Assembly: GCA_905215555.1 (NCBI GenBank) | Contig: CAJMQU010000024.1 | Location: 5,352 to 69,351 of the forward strand | Length of the DNA: 64,000 bases | Direction: 5' to 3' | Source of the DNA: an uncultured bacterium | GTDB lineage: Bacteria; Bacteroidota; Bacteroidia; Bacteroidales; Bacteroidaceae | Shown: one piece after another, positions 8,619 to 18,245 of the stretch | Layout: each line of letters starts with the position of its first letter | Position numbering within the stretch: the stretch's first letter is position 1 | The notes under the pieces: model-generated | The model's input: the letters and a program-made list of their open reading frames with translations, nothing else | Database searches by the model: none | Told to the model about the DNA's origin: nothing | Made by a program: the position numbers and the translations under genes

Positions 8619-11426
8619 ATGAGAAATATAATTTTGATTATCAGTATCTTGTTTTATTCTGTTTCTATTGTATATGCCCAAAAACAGCCTGTATTAAAGG
8701 ATTCCTGGAAAGGGAATATGAACTCTGTAAAGCAAGAAAAAGGAAGCCTGAAGATAGCATCTGTTGCTGCGCCTGAAATGTGTTGGCATTTAGATGCCTC
8801 TTCTAAAAAGGTGAGTATATATAGAGATGTGCAATTGGACGAAGTGAATAAAACTGTCTGGTGTAGTTTTCTGGCGTTGAAAGAAAAAGGAAGCTCGCGT
8901 TTGGGCTTTTCATTAGAGAAAGGTAATAGTGAAAAAATATTTGTTGAAGTTAAACAGATGCAGGAGCCGCAGTTGGTTGTAGTGCGTATCGATTTTTCTG
9001 AAAAGGCTGATAAGGCATATGTTTTTTATAGTCCTACCGCAGCTTCTGTGCCTGATTTGGAAAATGCTGAGTATACTTTATCGGGTAAATTTGATTTTGA
9101 CCGCATTAGAATCATAGCAGAAAAAGGGAGCAAAGGGATTTTTAGCGATGTCTCTTTGGGTGAGAATTACCAGGATGTAGTACATCCTAATGTCTTACAA
9201 GTCGTGGCTAAGGAAGGACAACCACAAACTGTCCTTTCCTGGGAAAAGAAACAGCAGGCTTTGTGGATTCAGACTTCAGGTGGAACTTTGTATTTGCAAC
9301 CTTATAATATAGGAAGTGTACATGTGATGTTCGGCTCTGAGAATGAAATAAGAGAATATAAAAGTTTTGCCGTAACGCAACAGGCAAAAGTGGCAGAGTT
9401 TAAAGTGGAGGATACTCGGGAAGATATTGTATTACGTTCTTCCCGTTTAGTTGTTACTGTAAATAAGAATAAAGGGTATATCAGTCTGCTTGATGAGTCT
9501 GGAAATATTTTATTGAAAGAGTTTCCGGAAAAAGCGAGAATGAATATGTGTGGAGATTCTGTCAATGCATATTGTAAGTTCCTGTTGCGGGATGAAGAAG
9601 CTTTATATGGTTTGGGCCAGTTCAGAGATAACTTGATGAACTTGCGGAATGCCAAGCGGGAACTGGTCCAGTTTAATACGCAAGCTGCGGTACCGGTTAT
9701 TTATTCTACTGGCGGTTGGGGATTGTTTTGGGATAATCCTTCCCGGACTATTTATACAGACAATAGTACCGGTATGAGTTTGGCTTCTGATTACGGTAAG
9801 ATCGTTAACTATTATCTTTTTGTAGGTGATAAAATGGATAATTTGGTAGCTGCATATCGTTCTTTGACGGGAGGGGCTCCGATGTTGCCCGATTGGGCTT
9901 TAGGTTATCACCAAAGCCGTAACCGTTATGCTACACAAAAAGAGGTGATGGAGATAGCTAAAAAGATGAAGGAAGAGGATATTCCTGCAAGTACTATCTT
10001 TATAGATTATCATTATTGGGGTAAGTACGGAACTGGTTCACATAGGTTTGATGAAACTTTATTCCCTGATGTTCCTTCAATGTTGGACAGTCTCCATAAC
10101 GTTTATGACATGAAAGTAGTTTTGACGATGTGGCCCTGCTTCAAACCGGGCATCCCTAATTATAATGAAATGTCACAAAAAGGGTATATATTGGAAGGAG
10201 CCAAAGCTATTGACGGCTATATATATGACACTTTTAATCCGAATGCAGCCCAAATGTATTGGGATAAGGTTTCTTCTTTAGTGGACTTGAATATCGATGG
10301 ATGGTTTTTAGATGGGCCGGAACCTGACCATGTAGCCTCATACTTGCCACTTAATACTTATGCCGGACCAGCTCAGAAGGTACGAAATGTATATCCTTTG
10401 GTTCATGCATCGCATTTCTATGAAGGAATAACCAAAGCTCGTCCCGGTATCCGTCCTTATATGTTGACCCGTTGTGCGTGGGCTTCCCAACAAAAGTGGG
10501 GAACGGCTGTGTGGTCTGGTGATATTCCAACAACATTTGCCGAATTACAAACACAGGTAGCAGCAGGATTAAACTTTACGGCAACAGGAATTCCCTACTG
10601 GACTACAGACATTGGTGGTTATTCAGGAGGAGACCCTTCTAGAAAAGATTATCAGGAATTGTTTGTACGTTGGTTTCAGTATGGAACATTCTGTCCCGTT
10701 TTTCGCTGCCATGGACGTCGTTATCCGGGAGATACGAAAGCACCGAATGAGTTATGGGCATACGGACCAGAAGTACAACGTATCTGTACTGACCTTATAA
10801 AGTTGCGATACCGGCTTTTGCCTTATATTTATACTCTATCTGGTAAAGTTACTCACGAGCATTATACGCCAATGCGCTTACTGGCTTTTGATTTTGCTTA
10901 TGATCGAAATGTATTAGACTGTAAAGATCAGTTTATGTATGGACCTGCTCTTTTGGTTTGCCCCGTTTTGGAGGCAGGAGCAACTTCCCGCTCTGTATAT
11001 TTGCCACAAGGATGTACTTGGGTAGATTTTTGGACCGGTGCAATCTACCAAGGAGGAAATACAATTACAGCAGAAGCACCTCTGGATAAAATGCCTTTGT
11101 TTGTGAAGTCTGGTTCTATCATCCCCTATTATACTTCTGTTGAGAAAAATATTAATGTTGATGTTCCGCTTGAAATTCATGTCTTTGGTGGGGAAAATGC
11201 AAGTTTCAATTTATACGAAGATGATGGTGAGACATTGAAATATAAAAATGGTAATTATAGTACTATTCCGTTTATGTGGAATGATCGTACAAAGGAATTT
11301 ATAGTTGGAGAACGCACCGGCGACTATGCAGTAAAGGACAGGGACCTTATTATTAAACTCAAAGGTAAAGATGTGATAAAGAGGATAAGATATAGTGGTA
11401 AAGAAATAAAAGTTATATTGAAATGA
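8619..11426 (+). CDS. GH31 family alpha-glycosidase
   Basis: The 935-residue protein has a signal peptide (1-20), an N-terminal jelly-roll region without clear assignment (about 25-190), the GH31 N-terminal beta-sandwich (about 195-400), the catalytic barrel and C-terminal beta domains. The nucleophile motif WFLDGPEPD (Asp565) and the acid/base motif WSGDIPTTF (Asp635) are present, as is CHGRRYPGD. GH31 enzymes are retaining alpha-glucosidases, alpha-xylosidases and relatives; the subsite residues seen here do not settle which. The extra ~170 N-terminal residues make it longer than minimal GH31 enzymes. It is the second gene of a two-gene operon and ends before a palindrome that may terminate transcription. 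Confidence 0.92.
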   Translation: MRNIILIISILFYSVSIVYAQKQPVLKDSWKGNMNSVKQEKGSLKIASVAAPEMCWHLDASSKKVSIYRDVQLDEVNKTVWCSFLALKEKGSSRLGFSLEKGNSEKIFVEVKQMQEPQLVVVRIDFSEKADKAYVFYSPTAASVPDLENAEYTLSGKFDFDRIRIIAEKGSKGIFSDVSLGENYQDVVHPNVLQVVAKEGQPQTVLSWEKKQQALWIQTSGGTLYLQPYNIGSVHVMFGSENEIREYKSFAVTQQAKVAEFKVEDTREDIVLRSSRLVVTVNKNKGYISLLDESGNILLKEFPEKARMNMCGDSVNAYCKFLLRDEEALYGLGQFRDNLMNLRNAKRELVQFNTQAAVPVIYSTGGWGLFWDNPSRTIYTDNSTGMSLASDYGKIVNYYLFVGDKMDNLVAAYRSLTGGAPMLPDWALGYHQSRNRYATQKEVMEIAKKMKEEDIPASTIFIDYHYWGKYGTGSHRFDETLFPDVPSMLDSLHNVYDMKVVLTMWPCFKPGIPNYNEMSQKGYILEGAKAIDGYIYDTFNPNAAQMYWDKVSSLVDLNIDGWFLDGPEPDHVASYLPLNTYAGPAQKVRNVYPLVHASHFYEGITKARPGIRPYMLTRCAWASQQKWGTAVWSGDIPTTFAELQTQVAAGLNFTATGIPYWTTDIGGYSGGDPSRKDYQELFVRWFQYGTFCPVFRCHGRRYPGDTKAPNELWAYGPEVQRICTDLIKLRYRLLPYIYTLSGKVTHEHYTPMRLLAFDFAYDRNVLDCKDQFMYGPALLVCPVLEAGATSRSVYLPQGCTWVDFWTGAIYQGGNTITAEAPLDKMPLFVKSGSIIPYYTSVEKNINVDVPLEIHVFGGENASFNLYEDDGETLKYKNGNYSTIPFMWNDRTKEFIVGERTGDYAVKDRDLIIKLKGKDVIKRIRYSGKEIKVILK

Positions 11427-11429
11427 GCC

Positions 11430-11452
11430 TCAGGAGATTTATAATCTCCTGA
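11430..11452 (+). terminator. Hairpin after the GH31 gene (possible terminator)
   Basis: TCAGGAGATT and AATCTCCTGA form a perfect 10-bp stem around a 3-base loop. Only a weak T-tract (AGTTTGG) follows, so it is a plausible but not classical intrinsic terminator. Confidence 0.5.
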
Positions 11453-11605
11453 AGTTTGGATTACTGCTTATCCGATGCCTCATGAAAAAAGACATTAGTA
11501 ATTCATCAATCTCCTACAGAATAATCGCTCTGATAGCCATATGGTCAACATAGAATGAAAAAGAAGTTCTTATTTGTTCTAGCTCATTCTATATGTTGGT
11601 AAAGA

Positions 11606-11691
11606 AGCAATTAATCTTTTAATTTAATTCAAAATTAAGCACCAGATAAGCGTGATATCACTCGATTTTTAATCTTAGGCATGTAATTTTG
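11606..11691 (+). promoter_or_regulatory. susC-operon promoter with conserved upstream element
   Basis: The -7 box TAATTTTG lies at 11684-11691. Upstream are CCAGATAAGCG at 11642-11652 and TTAATCT at 11669-11675, preceded by an A+T-rich near-palindrome (AATTTAATTCAAAATTAA). The same words occur at the same distances (27 and 42 bases) before the GH71/99-like operon at 31416-31498, so this is very likely the binding region of a shared activator or repressor. Confidence 0.7.
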
Positions 11692-11890
11692 CCATATCAA
11701 TAACGATAATAATAGGTTCAATAAGTTCTTTTTTTTAAGAATTAAATACAAGATTGTATTTAGGATAACAATTTAAAAAAGACAAGGAAATTAAAAGGAT
11801 ATATAACTTTAAAAGAAATGCATATGAAAGATACAAGTTAACCGAAGACACATCCTTCCTACTTATTTTATCTAAAGGATACGTTATTTT

Positions 11891-14800
11891 ATGAAAAACA
11901 ATTTTAAAAGTGAGATTATGAAACACATGAAAAACAAATCTAATTTTGTGAAAGTTAGCAAATACGCTTTTGGGTATATGCTAATGATGTTCTTGATGGT
12001 GCTTACTCCGATGCATGCACAAACTTCCCGAAGTATATCCGGGCAGGTTGTTGATGAATTAGGTGAAGCAATTATTGGTGCTAATGTTACGGTAGTTGGA
12101 AATAAGTCATTAGGTACAATAACTGATATTGATGGAAATTTTACTCTAACAGTTCCCCAAGGAATAACATTGGAAGTTTCTTATATTGGTTATGTGAATA
12201 AAAAAGTGGCAGTTGATAACAAAACCAGCTATAAAATTACTTTAAAAGAAGATTCAGAACAACTGGATGAAGTTGTGGTAGTAGGATACGGTACTCAGAA
12301 AAGAGTGAATCTGACAGGAGCTGTGTCTGCTATTACTAATGAAGAACTGGTTGCTACTAAAAGCCAGAATGCTCAGAACATGTTGACTGGTAAAGTTCCT
12401 GGCGTTCGTGTAATTCAAAAAACATCTGAGCCGGGTGAATTCACTAACCAGTTTGATATCCGTGGTTTTGGTTCTCCATTGATCGTAGTTGATGGTGTTC
12501 CTCGTGGTAATTTGCAACGTATGGATCCGAATGAAATTGAATCAATTTCTGTTTTGAAAGATGCTTCGGCTGCTATATATGGTGTACGTGCGGCTAATGG
12601 CGTTGTTTTGATTACTACAAAGAAAGGTGAAAAGAATAAGCCAAAGATTGAATACAACATGTATTATGGTATTCAAACTCCGGCAGAAATGTTGGAACCA
12701 GTAGGTGCTGTAGATCGTATGAGACTATTTAATGAAAAGTCAATGCGTAATCTGACAAATCCGCAACTTACTTATTCAGATGAGCAGATTGAAGAGTATC
12801 TGAATGGGACATTGAAATCTACTGATTGGTATGATGCGGTAATTCGTAATTCAGCTCCTCAGCAGCAACACAATGTTTCATTAAGTGGTGGAAGTGAAAA
12901 AACTGATTATTATGTAAACTTCGGTTATACGGATCAGGAAGGCTTCTTCAAGTCAAAAGCGATGGATTATAACCGTTATAATCTTCGTGCAAATTTGAAT
13001 GCTGAAGTTGCTAAAAATTTAAAGGCCTCGATTAAAATAAATGGTATTATTGATAGTAAACAACGTCAATACTTATCAACTTGGGAGGTTTATAAAGCTT
13101 TGTGGCGTGCAAGTCCTAATGAGAAATTGTATGCTAATGATAATCCGGAATATTTCCAAAAGATGTCATCTGACCAGTTGAACCTTCTGGCAGCAACAGA
13201 TCCTGATGTTTCCGGTTATAATAAGACAACAAATAAAATCTTCCAGTCTACGATGGAACTTGAATATGCTGTGCCATTTGTAAAAGGTCTGAAGGTGAAA
13301 GGCATGTTCAGTTATGATACTTCTATAGCTGATAATACCATATATAAGAAAGAGTATAATGAGTATACTTATAGTGAGGCAACTGATACTTATACTGCTT
13401 ATGCTATGCAGTCACCGACTAATCTGGAACGCTATTATGGGAATTCATGGACTACTTTGTGGCAAGCTTCTGTAAGCTATGAGAATACTTTTGCATCAAA
13501 TCATAATGTATCTGGATTGTTGCTGTTTGAAGAAGCACACAGCGTAGGTGATAATATTCGTGCAGCCCGTGATTTCTCTATTCCTTTGCCTTATTTATTT
13601 GCAGGTAATTCAGCTAATCAAGTTGGTACAGCTAATGCAAATGGATTGACAGAAAGTGCATCTCAGGCGCTGGTTGGTAGATTTAATTATGATTATAAAG
13701 GGCGTTATTTGTTAGAATTCGCCTTTCGTTATGACGGTTCTTCCAAATTTCCGTCACATAGCCGTTGGGGCTTTTTCCCCAGTGCTTCTGTGGGGTGGCG
13801 CATGAGTGAAGAAACTTTTATAAAAGATAAATTGCCGTTTGTTAATAACCTGAAACTTCGAGGTTCTTATGGTAAGATGGGAGATGATTCAGTTGCTGAT
13901 TACCAATTTATTTCCGGATATGATTATCCGAATACCAGTGGTGATAAATTTAATAAAACTCCGAAAGGATATTTTTTCAATGGTTCATTCATGAATTCAT
14001 TAGGTTTCCGTGCGGTAGCCAATCCTAATATTACGTGGTATACTGTTAAAACTCTGAATGTGGGTGTTGATGCTGATTTGTGGAATGGCCTATTAGGAGT
14101 TTCTTTTGATTTGTTTCAGCGTGACCGTGATAACCTGATGGCTAATCGTATTGCTACTATCCCAGGAACATTTGGTGCTGCAATGCCTAAAGAGAATTTG
14201 GAGAGTGACCGTACAAAAGGTTTTGAAGTTGAACTGAGACATCGTAATCGTGTAGGGTCGGTAAATTATAGTGTTTCTGGAAACATTGCTATTACTCGTT
14301 CCATGTGGCGTTACAAAGAACGCACCCCGTCAGGTAACTCATATGATAACTGGAGAAATAACTTAACTAACCGTTATAATGACATCTGGTTTGGTTATGG
14401 TGCAGACGGTCGCTATGCCTCATGGGAACAAATTGCTAACTCTCATATATTTACTGGTAATGCAACTCTTCCTGGTGATTATGTTTATGAAGACTGGAAT
14501 GGTGATGGTACAATTGATGATATGGATAGATATCCTATTGCTACAACTACTAATTCTACTGCTGCTAATTTCCAGGATAAGAAAAACTATCCGTTGATGA
14601 ACTTTGGTTTAACTCTTTCTGCTCAATGGAAAGGTTTTGATGTTAATATGACTTTCCAAGGTGCTGCAATGTCTTATGTATCTTATGGCGAACAGTTGTC
14701 TGCTCCGTTACAATTTAATGGTAATGCTTTGGATATGTTTTTGGATAGATGGCGTCCGGTTGATCCTAAACAGGATCCCTATGATCCTTCTTGCCAATGG

Positions 14801-15088
14801 ATTTCAGGGTATTATTCTTATGGTGGTACAACTCCGGATATTAATTCTGAATTCTCTATTCAGAAAGGTACTTATCTGCGTTTGAAGACGGCTGAAATAG
14901 GTTACACTTTACCAAAGAATTGTTTGTCATTCGTAGGTATAAAGAATCTGAGAATTTATATGAATGGATATAACTTGTTCACTATAACAGGTGTGAAAGG
15001 TGTTGATCCGGAAAGACCGGCTGAACTCTATGGATATATGTATCCGTTGAATAGAACATATAACTTTGGTGCAAGTGTTACATTTTAA
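11891..15088 (+). CDS. SusC-like TonB-dependent outer-membrane glycan transporter
   Basis: The 1065-residue protein begins with a long signal peptide (to about residue 44), a carboxypeptidase-D-like Ig domain (about 47-125, ISGQVVDELGEAIIGANV) and the plug that opens with EVVVVGYGTQKRVNLTGAV, followed by a 22-strand barrel that ends in NFGASVTF with the terminal Phe typical of outer-membrane barrels. It imports oligosaccharides through the outer membrane using TonB energy, together with the SusD partner 18 bases downstream. Start 11891 is preferred because AAAGGA lies about 11 bases before it; ATGs at 11918 and 11927 are alternatives. Expression is probably driven from the conserved element at 11606-11691. 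Confidence 0.96.
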   Translation: MKNNFKSEIMKHMKNKSNFVKVSKYAFGYMLMMFLMVLTPMHAQTSRSISGQVVDELGEAIIGANVTVVGNKSLGTITDIDGNFTLTVPQGITLEVSYIGYVNKKVAVDNKTSYKITLKEDSEQLDEVVVVGYGTQKRVNLTGAVSAITNEELVATKSQNAQNMLTGKVPGVRVIQKTSEPGEFTNQFDIRGFGSPLIVVDGVPRGNLQRMDPNEIESISVLKDASAAIYGVRAANGVVLITTKKGEKNKPKIEYNMYYGIQTPAEMLEPVGAVDRMRLFNEKSMRNLTNPQLTYSDEQIEEYLNGTLKSTDWYDAVIRNSAPQQQHNVSLSGGSEKTDYYVNFGYTDQEGFFKSKAMDYNRYNLRANLNAEVAKNLKASIKINGIIDSKQRQYLSTWEVYKALWRASPNEKLYANDNPEYFQKMSSDQLNLLAATDPDVSGYNKTTNKIFQSTMELEYAVPFVKGLKVKGMFSYDTSIADNTIYKKEYNEYTYSEATDTYTAYAMQSPTNLERYYGNSWTTLWQASVSYENTFASNHNVSGLLLFEEAHSVGDNIRAARDFSIPLPYLFAGNSANQVGTANANGLTESASQALVGRFNYDYKGRYLLEFAFRYDGSSKFPSHSRWGFFPSASVGWRMSEETFIKDKLPFVNNLKLRGSYGKMGDDSVADYQFISGYDYPNTSGDKFNKTPKGYFFNGSFMNSLGFRAVANPNITWYTVKTLNVGVDADLWNGLLGVSFDLFQRDRDNLMANRIATIPGTFGAAMPKENLESDRTKGFEVELRHRNRVGSVNYSVSGNIAITRSMWRYKERTPSGNSYDNWRNNLTNRYNDIWFGYGADGRYASWEQIANSHIFTGNATLPGDYVYEDWNGDGTIDDMDRYPIATTTNSTAANFQDKKNYPLMNFGLTLSAQWKGFDVNMTFQGAAMSYVSYGEQLSAPLQFNGNALDMFLDRWRPVDPKQDPYDPSCQWISGYYSYGGTTPDINSEFSIQKGTYLRLKTAEIGYTLPKNCLSFVGIKNLRIYMNGYNLFTITGVKGVDPERPAELYGYMYPLNRTYNFGASVTF

Positions 15089-15106
15089 GTAAAAGGAGAT
15101 TATCGT

Positions 15107-17152
15107 ATGAAAAAGCTAAGAAATATATTGATGTGTGTTGCTATAGGGGGTATGTTTGTAGGATGCCAGGATTTGGATATTCCTCCTAAGAATATTCTGT
15201 CGGGAGAAGATATATATAATGAAGGTGGTATTACAGCCTATATGGCAGGTTTGTATAGTCAGTTGCCGATGGAAGATTTTAATACGTCAAATGATGGTGA
15301 TTACAATGGTTTTTATAACTGGAATTGTATTATTTGGGATATGCTCAGCACGGGTGAAACTGTAAATCGTAACAATACAGGTATTTATATTCCCCAAAAG
15401 GGATATTGGAGTATGGGTTACAAAACGATTCGCCAGGCTAATGATCTGATTGCTAATCTGCCTGCATATGTGGGAAAACTGAAAGGTGCTGAATCATGGA
15501 TTGCTGAAGCAAAGTTTATTCGGGCTTATGTTTATTTTGCAATGGTAAAACGCTATGGCGGTGTACCTATTTTGGAGACACCACAGGACATGACTGATGA
15601 TGAGAAGGCGTTGTGGGTAGCGCGTAGCAGTCATGAAGAGTGTATAGACTTTATTCTTTCAGATTTAGATTATGCCATTGAGAATTTAGGTAAAACAAAA
15701 GTGGCAGGCCGTGCAAATAATACTTATGTAGCAGCAGCTTTCAAGTCGCGTGTTGCTTTGTATGCTGGCTCTGTTGCCCGTTATGGACAGACATTTAATT
15801 ATTCAGGAAGTGAAAGTGGCAAGATGCTTACTGGTATTCCTGCAGGGAGAGCCAATGATTATTTTATGCAGGCTTATAAAGCATCCAAGATTGTAGAAGA
15901 AGGTGGTTATAAATTATATGAAGGAAACTCTGATAAAGAAGCCAATTTCCGTGAGATATTTGCAAATGCCGATAAGAGCGATGAATCTATTCTTATCCGG
16001 CAGTATAGTAAAAATGACTTTGTTCATAGTTTTGATGCTGTATATTGTCCGCCTCGTATGACGGCAACTTATGGTGACCGTTATAATGTAACATTGGATT
16101 GGGTAGAACTGTTTGATGGTCTGCCTATTGATCCTGCAACAGGGTACTTGAAAACAACGGATGACGATGGTAATTATATTGTTTACAATGATGTTAAAGA
16201 CTTATTAGACAATGCAGAACCTCGTTTAAGGGGCTCTATCTTATTACCTGGACATACTTATAAAGGAGTTGAACTGGATATTCGTTTTGGTATAATAAAG
16301 GAGGAAATTGATCCGTCTACACCTATTGCCAAGTTTATAAAGGATGATGGACAGACTACCGCCAATTATACAAGTAATGATTGGTTCAAGAATAACGTTT
16401 TGACAACAGCCGAGAATATAAAAGAACAAAAGCCTTATGAGACTTCTACAGGTGCGAAACTTAATAAGAGTGGAATGGATGGTCCGGCTAATGGTGGAAC
16501 GAGCAATACACTGACAGGCTTTCATGGAGCTAAATGGCTGAATTTGAACTGGACAATTGCTGAAACACAGTTACACAGTTCAACACAATCTTGGATTGAT
16601 ATTCGTTATGCCGAAATATTATTGAATCGTGCTGAAGCTGCATTGGAACTTTACCAGAATGGCGTTACTAGTATCGATGGAAAAGATATGCAACAGGACG
16701 CTTACGAATGTATCAATAAGATACGTTCAAGAGCTGGTGCTGAGTTGCTGACCAGTCCTGCAGAATTATCCAGTGTATCACGTGATGGCATTGAACGTGG
16801 TCAAGGTATCCGTTCGTTTGTATTTGCTCCGAATGAAGGTATGCATATTATTCGTGTAGAACGTTATAAGGAATTGGCTTTCGAGCATAAGATTTATTGG
16901 GATCTGCGTCGTTGGTTTACTTTCGATTCACAAATTTATCAATATCGCCGCAGAATGCTGTCTCCATTCTTGTTTGCCAAAGGAGCAACAGTAAATGAAG
17001 CAGGTAATCCGGTGGGTAAGTATATTTTTGATACCCGTGTTTGTGAAAGAGCTAATAACTCATTGACATTTGCTACTAAAAATTACTATGATAAGATTCC
17101 TGATGGTGAACGTAAGGTAAATCCGTTACTTGAGCAAAATAATCAGTATTAA
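15107..17152 (+). CDS. SusD-like surface glycan-binding lipoprotein
   Basis: The 681-residue lipoprotein has a lipobox ending at Cys20 (GMFVGCQD) and the SusD/RagB pattern: an N-terminal segment with QANDLIANLP and AEAKFIRAYVYFAMVKRYGGVPI (TPR-like helices), and the C-terminal block RVERYKELAFEHKIYWDLRRW. It forms the lid of the SusC transporter and captures the glycan at the cell surface. It lies between the SusC gene and a DUF3823 lipoprotein, with 18- and 19-base gaps, so the three form one operon. It is longer than typical SusD proteins (about 550 residues) because of extra loops around residues 370-460. Confidence 0.96.
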   Translation: MKKLRNILMCVAIGGMFVGCQDLDIPPKNILSGEDIYNEGGITAYMAGLYSQLPMEDFNTSNDGDYNGFYNWNCIIWDMLSTGETVNRNNTGIYIPQKGYWSMGYKTIRQANDLIANLPAYVGKLKGAESWIAEAKFIRAYVYFAMVKRYGGVPILETPQDMTDDEKALWVARSSHEECIDFILSDLDYAIENLGKTKVAGRANNTYVAAAFKSRVALYAGSVARYGQTFNYSGSESGKMLTGIPAGRANDYFMQAYKASKIVEEGGYKLYEGNSDKEANFREIFANADKSDESILIRQYSKNDFVHSFDAVYCPPRMTATYGDRYNVTLDWVELFDGLPIDPATGYLKTTDDDGNYIVYNDVKDLLDNAEPRLRGSILLPGHTYKGVELDIRFGIIKEEIDPSTPIAKFIKDDGQTTANYTSNDWFKNNVLTTAENIKEQKPYETSTGAKLNKSGMDGPANGGTSNTLTGFHGAKWLNLNWTIAETQLHSSTQSWIDIRYAEILLNRAEAALELYQNGVTSIDGKDMQQDAYECINKIRSRAGAELLTSPAELSSVSRDGIERGQGIRSFVFAPNEGMHIIRVERYKELAFEHKIYWDLRRWFTFDSQIYQYRRRMLSPFLFAKGATVNEAGNPVGKYIFDTRVCERANNSLTFATKNYYDKIPDGERKVNPLLEQNNQY

Positions 17153-17171
17153 TTAGAAAAAGGAAAATAGT

Positions 17172-17909
17172 ATGAAAAAGATATTTAATTTACTGTTAGT
17201 TACTGCATTAGTTTTAGGCTTTTCATCGTGTGAAAAGGATAATTATGATGCACCGGAAGCCGGTGTCTTCGGGCAGGTCGTAGACCATAATGGTAAACCT
17301 CTGCAAACAGCTATGGGACAGGGAAGTATGAAGATACAGATTACGGAATTGAGTTATGCGGGTGGCGATGAATCGATTGTTGTGACGAATCAGAACCTCA
17401 ATATGAGGCAGGACGGTTCATATTCCAATTCTAAACTGTTTGCAGGTACTTACCGTATGATTCCGTTGGAAGGTGCATTTTATCCTTATGATGCAGAAGG
17501 AGAAACGGTGGAACTGAAGAACGGGAAAATGGCAGAACGTAACTTTACTGTTACCCCCTATCTGGAAGTAGAATGGGTGACGGAACCTTACTTGACTTCT
17601 GATAATTTTTTGAAATGTGCAGTGAAATTTAAGAGAATAGCAAAAGAAGGAATGGCTATGCCTGATGTGAACAATATACAATTGTATATTTCGCATACGC
17701 AGTATTGTGGAACAGAATCTGACGGAAATTATACTCCCGGCTCTGTGAAAATAACTAATGATCAGGAGGGCACAACTATTGAGTTAACTTCTAAAGCTGC
17801 TATTAAATATTCCAATACTTATTGGGTAAGAGTAGGTGCGTGCTGTAACGACACTTACAAGAAATATAACTTTACTGATATCAAGAAAATTGATCTGAAA
17901 TTGAATTGA
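17172..17909 (+). CDS. DUF3823-type surface lipoprotein (SusE-position protein)
   Basis: The 245-residue lipoprotein has Cys20 as predicted lipid anchor (GFSSCEKD). Residues about 30-110 form a carboxypeptidase-regulatory-like Ig fold (VFGQVVDHNGKPLQT) and about 120-240 a second beta-sandwich, the DUF3823 arrangement found after SusD genes in many Bacteroidota PULs. It takes the place of SusE/SusF here and probably binds the same glycan at the surface. It closes the susC-susD operon and is followed by a hairpin with a T-run. Binding function is by position and family only. Confidence 0.8.
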   Translation: MKKIFNLLLVTALVLGFSSCEKDNYDAPEAGVFGQVVDHNGKPLQTAMGQGSMKIQITELSYAGGDESIVVTNQNLNMRQDGSYSNSKLFAGTYRMIPLEGAFYPYDAEGETVELKNGKMAERNFTVTPYLEVEWVTEPYLTSDNFLKCAVKFKRIAKEGMAMPDVNNIQLYISHTQYCGTESDGNYTPGSVKITNDQEGTTIELTSKAAIKYSNTYWVRVGACCNDTYKKYNFTDIKKIDLKLN

Positions 17910-17931
17910 CTAAATAAGTAGGTAGGTAAGT

Positions 17932-17974
17932 AAGGAGGGTATTTGTTTCCGTAATGAGTGCTCTCCTTCTTTTT
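17932..17974 (+). terminator. Terminator of the susCD-DUF3823 operon
   Basis: AAGGAG (17932-17937) can pair with CTCCTT (17963-17968), followed by CTTTTTT. The loop is long (25 bases), so the hairpin is only moderately strong, but its place just after the operon and the T-run support the call. Confidence 0.5.
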
Positions 17975-18029
17975 TGACTCGAATTTCAATATAACTTTTG
18001 GTCAGAAGCTCTTTTGTGATATATCCAGT

Positions 18030-18080
18030 TCGTACTTTCTTCGCTTCTATACGGATATGAAGATAGCGAAGCAGATACGA
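18030..18080. other. Imperfect 51-base hairpin upstream of the GH2 gene
   Basis: TCGTA..CTTCGCT at the left end pairs with AGCGAAG..TACGA at the right end, with a central TAT/ATA pairing around ACGGA. It lies 130 bases before the -7 box, so it is outside the expected transcript of the next gene and may be an operator or a relic of a mobile repeat. Confidence 0.4.
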
Positions 18081-18210
18081 GGAGGGTATATACCTGATAA
18101 TAACATTATTTAAAAGTTTATCGGATGAATTGTAATGTTACCAGCTACGATTAATTGCTTTTTAATGTCTAATTAATTATTTATTTCACTTTCTGTTAAT
18201 GAGTCGAAGC

Positions 18211-18218
18211 TACATTTG
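18211..18218 (+). promoter_or_regulatory. -7 box of the GH2 gene
   Basis: TACATTTG matches TAnnTTTG. Its last bases coincide with a TTG codon that would extend the reading frame upstream; a start inside the -7 box is impossible for a transcript made from it, so the ATG at 18246 is the start. Confidence 0.65.
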
Positions 18219-18245
18219 CAGAAAATAATATTATATTGTAATATC

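Larger units (their letters stand above)
11427..11890 (+). other. 464-base gap before susC: two hairpins, promoter block and long leader
   Basis: After the GH31 stop there is a palindrome (11430-11452). A second imperfect hairpin joins CAACATAGAATGA (11546-11558) with TCATTCTATATGTTG (11584-11598). The conserved promoter block follows at 11606-11691. The remaining ~190 bases up to the susC start form an A+T-rich 5' leader with a TTCTT/AAGAA stem near 11725-11740. No coding frame is credible in the gap. Confidence 0.6.
17910..18245 (+). other. 336-base gap after the SusCD operon: terminator, long hairpin and promoter
   Basis: It contains the terminator at 17932-17974, an imperfect hairpin at 18030-18080, a GGTATATACC palindrome at 18085-18094 and the -7 box at 18211-18218. 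No coding frame is supported here. Confidence 0.6.

Noticed and set aside
18216..18245. Upstream TTG start of the GH2 gene
   Set aside because: It lies within the -7 promoter box, and the ATG at 18246 opens directly into a signal peptide.
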